Positions 1 through 8,113 of a stretch of 64,000 nt of DNA are shown here, one piece after another (position 1 is the first letter of the stretch; each line of letters starts with the position of its first letter). The position numbers and the translations under genes were made by a program. A model generated the notes under the pieces. That model was not told the DNA's origin and did not search any database. It was given only the letters and a program-made list of their open reading frames with translations. The stretch lies in NCBI GenBank assembly GCA_026393975.1, contig JAPKZD010000009.1:248001-312000 (forward strand), read 5' to 3'. Source of the DNA: Candidatus Aminicenantota bacterium (GTDB taxonomy: Bacteria; Acidobacteriota; Aminicenantia; Aminicenantales; Saccharicenantaceae).

Positions 1-1200
1 ACGGACCTCTTCGCCTACGACGCCATGACCTTCGAAACAGGCTCCCGGGGGCTGTTCGGACAGCAAGGAGTTTTTCAGGATTCGACGGACATCTTCCGGG
101 ACGAAAAGACGACCGGGCTCAACGCCCTGAAGAGGCTGACCGACATCACCGGCGGCAAGTATTACTCGAACATCAACATGTACGAGAAGAACCTCGACCA
201 GGTCCAGGCCCTGACCAGGACCTATTATGTCGTCGGCTACTCCATCGGGGAGCATGAGGACGGCCGGTTCCACGAGGTCAAGGTCGCGGTCAAGCGGCCG
301 GGTTGCGAGGTCCGGGCCCAGGCCGGCTATTTCAACCCCAAGCCCTACCGCGAATTCACGCCGCTCGAAAAGGAGCTCCATCTCTATGACCTGGCCTTGA
401 ACGAACGGTCGCTGTCGCGGCTGCCCGAGAACTTCCCCTTGACGGCGCTTGCCTTCGGGACCGGGGGCACCGAGGGACTCGAGATCCTGGCCGCGGTCCC
501 GGGAGAGGTCACGGCCAAGTTCTCCGGGGAAAAGGTCGAGTACGTCGCCCTCATTTTCGACGCCAAGGGCGACATCCGCGACGTCCGGCGGCTCGAAACC
601 GACCCGCGGCCGCGCCGCAGTCAGGCCATCGTTTTCACCTCCGGGACTTCGCTCGTGCCGGGCGACTACACCTGCCGTCTCGTCATCAGGGACATGGCTA
701 CCGGCCTGAGCGCTGTAAGCTCGGTTCGTTCGGTCGTCCGGGCGGCGCCGGGGCAGGGCTTGAGGCTCGGGACACCCCTCCTTCTCCGGGACGAAACCGG
801 TTGCGCCTACCTCGAAGCAACAGCGGCGAGGGGAAAGGTGGCCACCCCGTGGGGAGAGGTCTACGCGTTCGATAAGACCGCCTTCGCTCCCGCCGTCGGA
901 CCGATATCGAAGCTCACCTCGCGGCTCGTGGCCGTCGTCCCTTACTCCGTCGCGGGAACGAACGAGCCCGACGTCGTCCTGTCGGGGCGTTTGATAGATG
1001 CGGTGAGCGGCCAGGCCGTGCCGGTCGCGATGACACTCGTCGGCAGGAGCTGGCACAGCGCCGCGGAAACGGTCAGCCTGGAATTCCCGCTGGGCGGCCT
1101 GGCCCCGGGGAAATACATCCTCTACATCAACGCCGAGGACCGCGTCTCCAAAACACTGGCCAGCGCCCAGACGGCGCTGGTCATTAAAAACGCTTTCTGA
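1..1200 (+). CDS. VWFA-related protein, C-terminal part (5' end outside window)
   Basis: The reading frame is open from base 1, so this is the last 399 codons of a longer gene. The visible start (TDLFAYDAM) and the stretch GLNALKRLTDITGGKYY followed by YYVVGYS and a G[YF]F-type end (AGYFNPKPYREF, near residue 110) match the C-terminal half of the VWFA-related domain common in Acidobacteriota. About 280 further residues form a beta-rich region without a family I can name. The VWA fold with its metal site would lie upstream of the window. Such proteins are usually secreted; their role is not established. No close partner is on the same strand: the next gene lies about 375 bp on, behind its own promoter. 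The family call is fairly secure; function is unknown. Confidence 0.75.
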   Translation, partial: TDLFAYDAMTFETGSRGLFGQQGVFQDSTDIFRDEKTTGLNALKRLTDITGGKYYSNINMYEKNLDQVQALTRTYYVVGYSIGEHEDGRFHEVKVAVKRPGCEVRAQAGYFNPKPYREFTPLEKELHLYDLALNERSLSRLPENFPLTALAFGTGGTEGLEILAAVPGEVTAKFSGEKVEYVALIFDAKGDIRDVRRLETDPRPRRSQAIVFTSGTSLVPGDYTCRLVIRDMATGLSAVSSVRSVVRAAPGQGLRLGTPLLLRDETGCAYLEATAARGKVATPWGEVYAFDKTAFAPAVGPISKLTSRLVAVVPYSVAGTNEPDVVLSGRLIDAVSGQAVPVAMTLVGRSWHSAAETVSLEFPLGGLAPGKYILYINAEDRVSKTLASAQTALVIKNAF

Positions 1201-1315
1201 GGCTAATCTTCTGGACCGGCGCAAGGCCGGCGGGAACTCCAAGAATTCACCCGAAATCCATTTTATTGGATAAGTCCAGAAAACCGTAGAAAACAGGCCA
1301 TAATGTCATAGTTAA

Positions 1316-1342
1316 CTTATTAATAACAAATGAATTAATAAG
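1316..1342. promoter_or_regulatory. Inverted repeat upstream of sigma-54 promoter
   Basis: CTTATTAAT and ATTAATAAG form perfect 9-bp arms around a 9-nt spacer. The element sits 11 bp before the -24 box of the TonB receptor promoter, inside an AT-rich patch unlike the surrounding DNA. It could be an activator site or a bendable upstream region. It does not resemble the GTAAA-N5-TTTAC palindromes near 45-50 kb, so a different regulator is likely. Confidence 0.45.
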
Positions 1343-1352
1343 ACTCACGCAT

Positions 1353-1368
1353 TGGCATGATACTTGCT
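1353..1368 (+). promoter_or_regulatory. Sigma-54 (-24/-12) promoter for TonB-dependent receptor
   Basis: TGGCATGATACTTGCT fits the sigma-54 consensus TGGCAY-N5-TTGCW at every defined position, with the required spacing between the GG and GC doublets. Transcription would start near 1379, giving a leader of about 200 nt. The same pattern (TGGCAT-N5-TTGCT) recurs on the minus strand at 49702-49717. Confidence 0.75.
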
Positions 1369-1575
1369 TAATTACTTGTTAGGAACAATGTTAAATACTA
1401 AAATTTTTTTAGAGGAGGAGGTGAGAGTTAATAAAGGAGCAAGTATGATGAGTTGTGGAGAGGTAGGAGCACTCGGCTTGTGCTCCGGGACGGCCTTCGT
1501 TTCCGCCGGCATCCCGCCAACGAAAAGCGGGCCGCCTTTTGGCCAGTATTTTTCAACATCTAGGAGAATTTTTTA
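1369..1575 (+). other. Structured 5' leader of the TonB receptor gene
   Basis: The leader is purine- and AT-rich at first (GAGGAGGAGG around 1412-1421), then holds a perfect hairpin with 7-bp arms at 1466-1472 and 1480-1486 and a second short one (CCCGC/GCGGG near 1515-1535). It also contains a short open frame (1445-1576) described separately. I do not recognise a known riboswitch class. The receptor's own Shine-Dalgarno (TAGGAG, 1561-1566) lies nine bases before its ATG. Confidence 0.4.
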
Positions 1576-1576
1576 A
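1445..1576 (+). CDS. Possible 43-residue leader peptide, coupled to TonB receptor
   Basis: ATGATG at 1445 follows a good Shine-Dalgarno (AAAGGAGC). The frame runs 43 codons and its TAA overlaps the receptor ATG (TAATG), an arrangement typical of translational coupling. The peptide contains two cysteines and a Gly/Pro-rich middle and has no recognisable domain or signal peptide. The hairpin at 1466-1486 lies inside it. It may be a regulatory leader, or a chance frame in an untranslated region. Confidence 0.35.
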   Translation: MMSCGEVGALGLCSGTAFVSAGIPPTKSGPPFGQYFSTSRRIF

Positions 1577-4500
1577 TGAGTAAAAAATTAGTTATCGCGA
1601 TTCTCGCGCTGTTCATGGCCGGGATCGCCTTCGCCCAGGTGTCCTCGACCTCCAAAATGGAAGGAAAGGTCGTGGACAGCACGGGCGCTCCGCTTCCCGG
1701 CGTCTCGATCGAAGCGACGAGCCCGAAGTTGGTGGGCAAGTCGACGGCCGTGACGGACGGAGACGGTACGTTCCGTCTGTTCTCCCTGCCTTCCGGAACC
1801 TATGAAGTGATCTTCACCCTGCAGGGATTCAAGACCCTCATCCGGAAGGACGTCATCATCCAGATGTCCCAGACCATCACCCTGAACGTCAGCCTGGACC
1901 AGGCTGCCCTCGAAGAGTCGGTGACGGTCGTCGGACAGAGCCCGCTCATCGACGTTAAGAGCACGGTCAAGGGCATGACCATGACCAAGGAAGTGTTCAT
2001 GAGCCTGCCCCGCAGCCGTAATTTTGACGGCCTGCTGAGCACCGTCCCCGGCGTCCAGTATGACAACAAGACCGGCGGCCTCTCGGTCGACGGCGCCACG
2101 GGCACCGAGAACATGTGGTACATGGACGGCACGGACGTCACCGGCGTGCGCCTCGGCACCCTGGGCCAGGGCGCGGTCATGGAACTCGTCGAGGAAGTCA
2201 AGGTCACGGCTTCCGGCTACACCGCCGAGTTCGGCGGCTCGATGGGCGGCGTCGTCAACGTCATCACCCGCTCCGGCGGCAACGCGTTCCACGGCGACAT
2301 CCTCGGCTACTTCAACAATAACAGCCGGTTCATGCAGGGCAAAGCCCGGGATTATATTCGCTGGAGCCCGACCAACAGCAGTATCTCGGAGTATGTCAAC
2401 GACGACACTCTCTATTGGAAAGGCGGGTACGACCGCAGCCCCTACATGCGTACCGAGGGCGTCTTCAACCTCGGCGGCTACATCCTGAAGGACAAGCTGT
2501 GGTTCTTCGGGTCGTTAAACCCGGTGTATGCCTCGCAGACAGGGCGGAGGTTCTTCAACACCGACCCCGTGCCCCGGCCGGAATATAAATACTTCAGGAA
2601 GGATCTGGCTCTCAACGGCCAGATCAAGCTCACGGCCGCGCCTTTCAAGGGCATGCGGATGTCGGCCTCCTTCGTCAATAACTGGTCCAATTACAGGGGA
2701 GCCATTCCGAGCATCCTCGGCTCGAGCTCCAAGACCTATGCCTGGGGCGCAGAGGGCTTCGACTACCCGAACATGAGCGGCGCCTTCATGCTGGACTACA
2801 GCCTCAGCAACAACTTGCTGATCAGCGCCCGCGGCGGCTACTCCATGCAGAACACCGTTAACCAGCAGATCGCGAACCGTTTCACGACCTACTATTTCAA
2901 CTACGAAAATTTGATGTTCTCTGAGGATCCCTTCTTCGCCGCCAACCCGTCTCTCCTCCGCCTGGGCGGCGCCGTCAACTATGCCGGCTCGAGGACGGTT
3001 AATGACAGGCAAAAACAGGAAAAATACTCCTCCAACGTCGACCTCACCTATTACCTGAGCGCCGGCGGCGAACATGCCTTCAAGTTCGGCGGCCAGCTCA
3101 TCCGCGATCAGGAAGACTACCTCAACGGCGCCGTCGCGCCCATGGTCGACATCAACTGGGACGATACCTGTACCGCCCTGATGCCCTACGGCAGCGTCGA
3201 CTTCGGCAACGAAGCGTTCCGCGGCGATTACGGCTACTACATGGTCCGCGGCAGCGTCAGGTCGGACTACGGCTCCGCCTGGAAAATCCACCGGAACAGC
3301 TACGCCATCTACGCCCAGGATTCCTGGACGATCGGCGGAAAGCTGACCATCAATGCCGGCGTCCGAACGGAAAGCGAGTACATCCCGTCCTTCAATACCA
3401 ATGTCGATCCCCAGTACTTGAAGCCGATCAAGTTCGGCTTCGGGGACAAGCTCGCGCCGCGGCTCGGCGTCGTCTATGACGTCTTCGGCGATTCCTCGTT
3501 GAAAGTCTTCGCCAGCTACGGCATCTACTACGACGTCATGAAGCTGTACATGGCCGAAGGCGCCTTCGGCGGATTCAAGTGGCAGACCGATTACTACACG
3601 CTCGACAACCCCGACTACCGGCTAATCGCCCCCGGCGGCACCGCCGACCTCTACAATGACCCCGCCCATGCAGGCGCCGGGCGGTACGAGGGCACCATCG
3701 ACTGGCGGCTGCCTTCCTTCGACACCACCGACCCGAACCTGAAGCCCGTGGCCCAGCGGGAAATTTCCTTCGGCGCCGACAAGAAGCTGTCGGAAGACTT
3801 GTCCGTATCGGCCCGGGGAGTCTGGAAACACCTTATCCGGACGATTGAGGACATCGGTTTCATCACCCCCGAGGGAGAGCTCTACTACAACGGCAACCCC
3901 GGCAGTCAGTACATCCAGGATGCGCTCCTCACGAACCAAGGCCCGGGTTACTGGCCCGAGCCCAAGGCCACGAGAGAGTATTACGGCCTGAACCTCCAGC
4001 TTGAAAAACGGTTCAGCCACAACTGGCAGGGCGGCATCAACTACACCCTGAGCCTGACCAAGGGGAACTACGGCGGCCTGTCCAGCTCGGACGAGGCCAC
4101 CGCCGCCTCGCCCGGCCGCAACTCCCCGAACGTCGAGCGCTCGTTCGACCTGTGGTTCATGATGTACGACATGACGGGGAAAGAGATCAACGGCCCGCTG
4201 CCCCAGGACAGAACCCACTACTTCAAGGCCTACGGTTCCTATTCCTTCCCGATCGGCCTGACCGTCGGCGTCGTCGCCTACGGCCGCAGCGGCAACCCCG
4301 TCAGCACCCAGCTGTCCTTCAATAACTCTTACATCTACCCGAACGGCTACAACGACCTGCCCCGCCTGCCCTTCACGATGTGGGCCGACATCTACGCGGA
4401 ATGGGCCATCAAGATCTCGGGCAAGTACACCGTGGCCTTTAACGCCCAGATCAACAACGTCACGAACACCAAGACGTGGCAGTACGCCGTTCAAATCCCC

Positions 4501-4671
4501 GCCAGACGCTCCATGACCGTTCCTGACTCGACGGTCCTCACCGGGACATTCAACTACCTCGACGCGATCAATGCCGCCGGGGACCCCTACTGGTACAACA
4601 TCCAGTATGGACAGTACAGCAACCGGTTCGGAACCTGGTCCGCCCGTTTCGGCGCCCGGTTCTCCTTCTAA
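1576..4671 (+). CDS. TonB-dependent receptor with carboxypeptidase-regulatory domain (Oar-like)
   Basis: A 1031-residue outer-membrane transporter. Residues 1-20 are a signal peptide ending at AFAQ. Residues about 25-110 are a carboxypeptidase-regulatory beta-sandwich (GKVVDSTGAPLPGVSIEA). A plug domain follows (about 115-235, ending GGVVNVITRSGGN), then a beta-barrel ending in aromatic RFGARFSF, the usual barrel-assembly signal. This architecture is the SusC/Oar-like class that takes up oligomers or peptides; the substrate cannot be read from sequence. No SusD-like lipoprotein gene is adjacent. The gene stands alone between a sigma-54 promoter and a strong terminator, so its expression is likely tied to an NtrC-type activator. 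Start chosen by TAGGAG at 1561 and the signal peptide. Confidence 0.92.
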   Translation: MSKKLVIAILALFMAGIAFAQVSSTSKMEGKVVDSTGAPLPGVSIEATSPKLVGKSTAVTDGDGTFRLFSLPSGTYEVIFTLQGFKTLIRKDVIIQMSQTITLNVSLDQAALEESVTVVGQSPLIDVKSTVKGMTMTKEVFMSLPRSRNFDGLLSTVPGVQYDNKTGGLSVDGATGTENMWYMDGTDVTGVRLGTLGQGAVMELVEEVKVTASGYTAEFGGSMGGVVNVITRSGGNAFHGDILGYFNNNSRFMQGKARDYIRWSPTNSSISEYVNDDTLYWKGGYDRSPYMRTEGVFNLGGYILKDKLWFFGSLNPVYASQTGRRFFNTDPVPRPEYKYFRKDLALNGQIKLTAAPFKGMRMSASFVNNWSNYRGAIPSILGSSSKTYAWGAEGFDYPNMSGAFMLDYSLSNNLLISARGGYSMQNTVNQQIANRFTTYYFNYENLMFSEDPFFAANPSLLRLGGAVNYAGSRTVNDRQKQEKYSSNVDLTYYLSAGGEHAFKFGGQLIRDQEDYLNGAVAPMVDINWDDTCTALMPYGSVDFGNEAFRGDYGYYMVRGSVRSDYGSAWKIHRNSYAIYAQDSWTIGGKLTINAGVRTESEYIPSFNTNVDPQYLKPIKFGFGDKLAPRLGVVYDVFGDSSLKVFASYGIYYDVMKLYMAEGAFGGFKWQTDYYTLDNPDYRLIAPGGTADLYNDPAHAGAGRYEGTIDWRLPSFDTTDPNLKPVAQREISFGADKKLSEDLSVSARGVWKHLIRTIEDIGFITPEGELYYNGNPGSQYIQDALLTNQGPGYWPEPKATREYYGLNLQLEKRFSHNWQGGINYTLSLTKGNYGGLSSSDEATAASPGRNSPNVERSFDLWFMMYDMTGKEINGPLPQDRTHYFKAYGSYSFPIGLTVGVVAYGRSGNPVSTQLSFNNSYIYPNGYNDLPRLPFTMWADIYAEWAIKISGKYTVAFNAQINNVTNTKTWQYAVQIPARRSMTVPDSTVLTGTFNYLDAINAAGDPYWYNIQYGQYSNRFGTWSARFGARFSF

Positions 4672-4698
4672 GAAGCAGCAGTACACGCAGAAGCACAA

Positions 4699-4732
4699 GG
4701 CCCGCCCCCTCCGGGGGGCGGGCCTTTTTTTT
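4699..4732 (+). terminator. Rho-independent terminator after TonB receptor
   Basis: A GC-only stem (arms 4699-4709 and 4713-4724, three-base loop) is followed by eight T. It lies 28 bp after the receptor stop and just before the convergent sulfatase gene end. Confidence 0.92.
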
Positions 4733-4740
4733 GGATGTTG

Positions 4741-6876
4741 TTATTTCTTGAGGGAAGCTTCGAGGCTTTTCAGTTCGGCTTCCGCGGCCTTGACCGAAGC
4801 CGGGCTTTCACCTTTAGGATCAGCCAGATACAGGCGCAGGGACTCGACCGCCGCCGGAACGTCGCCGGCCTTTTTCAGGGCCACGGCAAGGTTGAGATAG
4901 GCTGTCGGCGTGGGGTTGATGGCGATCGCCTGCTTGAAGCTCTCGATGGAATTCGCGTAATCGCCGGAGACGCCGTAGGCGACGCCAAGGTGTTGGCGCA
5001 GGACCTGATCGCCCGGATAATCGGCGACGAGCGCCTTGTAAACTTCGATCGCCTGCCCGACGTTCCCGGCCGAGGCCAGGTTCATGGCCAGGCTCGTCCG
5101 CAGGAACTTGTTCTCGGGCTCGACGGCGATGGCCTTCTCGAGATAGCCGCGAGCTTCGGCCTTCCGGCCCAGGAAATCCAGGGCTGAGGCCGCCGCCGTG
5201 TAGGCGTCCACGTTCGCCGGCTCGAGCGCGATCACCCGGTCCATGGACGCGAGCGCCTCCGCGGCCCGGCCGGTGACGAGATAGGTGTGCCCCAGGCGGA
5301 CGTGGAGGACGGCCGAGTCCGGCATCCGTTCCGTGCCCAGCCGGAGCGTCGCGATGGCCGCGTCGAACTCCTTCAGCCGGGCCTCGCTCAGGGCCAGGTT
5401 GACGTAGCTCGCCGGGGATTCGGGGACGAGCTCGAGCAGACGGGCATAGGCGGTCTTGGCCTCGGCGAAGCGGCCGTCGAGCTCGTAGCCCTCGGCGAGC
5501 TGGGCCAGCTTCAGGACGTCGAGCTTGTCCTTGGGGTCGGCCGCCGAAGAGGCCGCTCCCCCGCCCGAAAAATTGACGTAGCCGAGCGACCTCAGCCGCT
5601 CCTGTTCTTCGGCCGTCAGCGGCCGGTTCGGGCCCGCCGCGAGCCCGGCGCTCTTCCGGACGAGGCCCTCGAGCTTCCGGTCGAGGCCGGCGACGATCTT
5701 CCCGGCCGAGCCCGCTTCGTTCCGGGTTTCGGCCGGGTCCGTCTTAAGATCGTAGAGCTCGGATTTCGGGGCCCGGATATACTTCCAATCGCCGGAGACG
5801 AGGCCGACGAGCTCGGACCAGCCGTAGTTCTCGCGGGGGTAGAACGTCTCGATATAGGTCTCGCGGTCCTTCCCCTTTTTCCCACCCACGAGCGGGACCA
5901 GAGTTTCCCCCTCGACCTGGGCGGGGACGGCCAGGCCGACCATATCCAAGACCGTGGGGACGATATCGGTCAGGCGGACGCGCGTGGGGACGACCGTCCC
6001 GCCGGGCAGATGCCCGGGGGCATGGAGGATGAGCGGGACTCTCAAGGTCCCGTCGTAGAGGAAAACGCCGTGGCCTGTCTCGACTTTTTCGCCGAAGGCC
6101 TCGCCGTGGTCGCCGGCCACGACGATGAGCGTCCGCTCGAGGAGGTTCTTTTCCCGGAGCTTCCCGACGACCGTGCCGACGGCCTCGTCCATGAAGGCGA
6201 CTTCGCCGTCGTAGGGGTTGCTCGAGAACTCCCGGTCGTAGGGAGCGGGAGGACGGTAAGGAAGGTGCGGATCGAAAAAGTGGACCCAGGCGAAGAACGG
6301 CTCCTCTCCCTGCCCGTCGAGCCAGGCCGTGAACAGGCCCGCTACGATGTCCGCGCGCCGTTCCGAGTTCGCCGATTTGAACGGGAGGCCGGCCTCGAAG
6401 TTATCGTCATAGACGTCGAAGCCCTGGCCGAGCCCGAAGCGGGAATCCACGGAGAACGAGGCCACGAAGGCCGCCGTGCGGAAGCCCCGGGCCTTGAGCA
6501 TCTCGGCCAGGGTCGTCCGTTCGGGAGAGAGGACGTAGCCGCTGTTATTGTGGACGCCGTGGACGAGGGGGGTCGTCCCGGTCATGATCGAACAATGGGA
6601 AGGCAGGGTGAGCGGGACCTGGGCGTAGACGTTCTGGAAAAGGACGCCGGCGGCGGCCAGCGCGTCCAGGTTGGGCGTCTTGCCCCCGATGTAGCCGTAA
6701 CACCCCAAGCGATCGGCCCGGGTCGTGTCCAGGGTGATGAGGAGGACGTTCAGGCGGTCGTCCCTTTTAACGGCCGTTTTTCCCGCCCTGCGTCCGGCGA
6801 AATAGAGCCCCCCGCCGGCGACGGCGACAGCGACGGCGAAGAGAATCGCTGCCCGGGGCGGGCGGTGGCGCTTCAC
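4741..6876 (-). CDS. Sulfatase-like hydrolase with C-terminal TPR repeats
   Basis: 711 residues: an N-terminal membrane anchor (about 9-28), an alkaline-phosphatase-superfamily sulfatase domain (about 42-390), then TPR repeats to the end. Metal-ligand segments are clear: LITLDTTRADRLGCYG (Asp50) and VAGDHGEAFGE. Where true sulfatases carry C/S-x-P-S-R, this protein has T-L-P-S-H (Thr90, His94), so neither the formylglycine-forming Cys/Ser nor the Arg is present. A Thr nucleophile is the rule in related phosphoethanolamine transferases, so a phosphodiesterase or transferase role is as likely as sulfatase. The start is GTG, overlapping the stop of the upstream TPR gene (GTGA), indicating translational coupling. 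The active site would be periplasmic. Confidence 0.85.
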   Translation of the reverse strand: MKRHRPPRAAILFAVAVAVAGGGLYFAGRRAGKTAVKRDDRLNVLLITLDTTRADRLGCYGYIGGKTPNLDALAAAGVLFQNVYAQVPLTLPSHCSIMTGTTPLVHGVHNNSGYVLSPERTTLAEMLKARGFRTAAFVASFSVDSRFGLGQGFDVYDDNFEAGLPFKSANSERRADIVAGLFTAWLDGQGEEPFFAWVHFFDPHLPYRPPAPYDREFSSNPYDGEVAFMDEAVGTVVGKLREKNLLERTLIVVAGDHGEAFGEKVETGHGVFLYDGTLRVPLILHAPGHLPGGTVVPTRVRLTDIVPTVLDMVGLAVPAQVEGETLVPLVGGKKGKDRETYIETFYPRENYGWSELVGLVSGDWKYIRAPKSELYDLKTDPAETRNEAGSAGKIVAGLDRKLEGLVRKSAGLAAGPNRPLTAEEQERLRSLGYVNFSGGGAASSAADPKDKLDVLKLAQLAEGYELDGRFAEAKTAYARLLELVPESPASYVNLALSEARLKEFDAAIATLRLGTERMPDSAVLHVRLGHTYLVTGRAAEALASMDRVIALEPANVDAYTAAASALDFLGRKAEARGYLEKAIAVEPENKFLRTSLAMNLASAGNVGQAIEVYKALVADYPGDQVLRQHLGVAYGVSGDYANSIESFKQAIAINPTPTAYLNLAVALKKAGDVPAAVESLRLYLADPKGESPASVKAAEAELKSLEASLKK

Positions 6877-7838
6877 TTCTTGATGGCTTCGAGGATGGCC
6901 TTGGCCTGGGCCGTCCGCTCCGTTTCCGGCTCGAGCTTGATGAACTTCTCCAGGTTCTCCGCGGCCTTGGCGTTATCGCCCTTATTGAGGTAGCCCAAGG
7001 CCACCCTGTAATACGGGTCCGGCCAGTCGGGCTTGATCTGGATGGCCATCTCGAAGTAGCGGATGGCTTCGTCAATATTCTGGCTCGAGAAGTAGATCTC
7101 AGCGACGTTATAGGGCAGGTTCTCGTCCTGGGGGGCCATCTCGATCGATTTCTTGAAGTAGTCCTGGGCCTCGGCGAGCTTTCCCTGTTTCATGAAGCAA
7201 AGCCCGATGGCGGCCAGGCCCTTGGCGCCGAGGTTTTTTCCCATGGCCAAGTCGCCGGCCGCCTGCTCGACGAGCTGGCGGTACTTCTCGATAGCCTTGT
7301 CGTATTCACCCTTCTCCCGGTAACAGTCTCCGATGTTCAGGAGGACCTGGTAGGCCCCGGGATTTTTGGCCAGGAACTCATCGTACATCGTCAGGGCCGT
7401 ATCGTACTTGCCGTCCTTGAAGAAGGCGTTGCCCTCCTCGAGGGTCTGGAAAGTGGCCTCGTCCTGGACGACGCCCGAGCCGGCCGCCTTCTCGACCAGC
7501 TTCACCGTGACTTTGGGGTTCTTCTCGAGCTGGCGGACATAGGCGTTGACCGTGACCGGCAGGTAGCCCTTGGCCGCGGCGGTCACAAACCAGTTCCCCG
7601 TCCCGAGGCCCATGAACACCCATTCGCCCTTCTTGTTCGTGGTCGTTTCGAAAGTGCTCCCCGCGGGCTGGTCGAAAACGATGGTCACCTTGGCCCCCGG
7701 GATGGGCTTCCCATCCTTGTCGACGACGTCGCCGCCCATGCGGGCGACGCCGCGGCCGGCCTGGCCGATGGCCAACCCGGCGGCCAAGAGGATGATCACG
7801 GCGCCGGCCGCGAATTTCGAGAGAACTCGTTTATGCAT
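6873..7838 (-). CDS. Secreted protein with carboxypeptidase-regulatory domain and TPR repeats
   Basis: 321 residues. A signal peptide (about 1-25, ending AIGQ) precedes a beta-sandwich domain (about 35-110; GGDVVDKDGKPIPGAKVTIVF) and then at least four TPR units (from about 140) with the usual Y/F-A-P spacing (KYDTALTMYDEFLAKNPG, EYDKAIEKYRQLVEQA). The ATG at 7838 follows a strong AGGAGG; an earlier in-frame start would lack a signal peptide. It is the first gene of a two-gene operon with the sulfatase-like TPR protein, whose GTG start overlaps this stop. TPRs on both products suggest a periplasmic scaffold. No enzyme motif is visible. Confidence 0.85.
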   Translation of the reverse strand: MHKRVLSKFAAGAVIILLAAGLAIGQAGRGVARMGGDVVDKDGKPIPGAKVTIVFDQPAGSTFETTTNKKGEWVFMGLGTGNWFVTAAAKGYLPVTVNAYVRQLEKNPKVTVKLVEKAAGSGVVQDEATFQTLEEGNAFFKDGKYDTALTMYDEFLAKNPGAYQVLLNIGDCYREKGEYDKAIEKYRQLVEQAAGDLAMGKNLGAKGLAAIGLCFMKQGKLAEAQDYFKKSIEMAPQDENLPYNVAEIYFSSQNIDEAIRYFEMAIQIKPDWPDPYYRVALGYLNKGDNAKAAENLEKFIKLEPETERTAQAKAILEAIKK

Positions 7839-8062
7839 CAAGGCCTCCTGTGGCGGGCTCGACCGGGTTCGACGTCCTGCCGGTTCCCGCGTTCCACCGA
7901 TGAGATGATCTCCCCCTATTATCCAACCTAGTCGTTTTTTTTTCAAGTTCGCCGTCCCTGCCAAAATTGCCGGCAGAGCTCCCGGGGAGATTCCATTTGT
8001 CGGGCGCACGGGAGTCGCGTTTGATCGGCCATTTTTGGTTGCCTGGACCGGCGACACTCGCA

Positions 8063-8091
8063 TTGACAACCCGCCTCTCCTGGGGTAAAAA
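8063..8091 (+). promoter_or_regulatory. Sigma-70 type promoter for the M16 peptidase pair
   Basis: TTGACA, a 17-bp spacer and TAAAAA lie 23 bp before the M16 start codon. The -35 box is perfect; the -10 box is fair. Confidence 0.55.
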
Positions 8092-8113
8092 AAGAACGGC
8101 GGAGGTGAAGAAG

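Noticed and set aside
1364-1444. Longer version of the leader ORF starting at 1364 or 1388
   Set aside because: No ribosome site before these codons; only the 1445 start has one.
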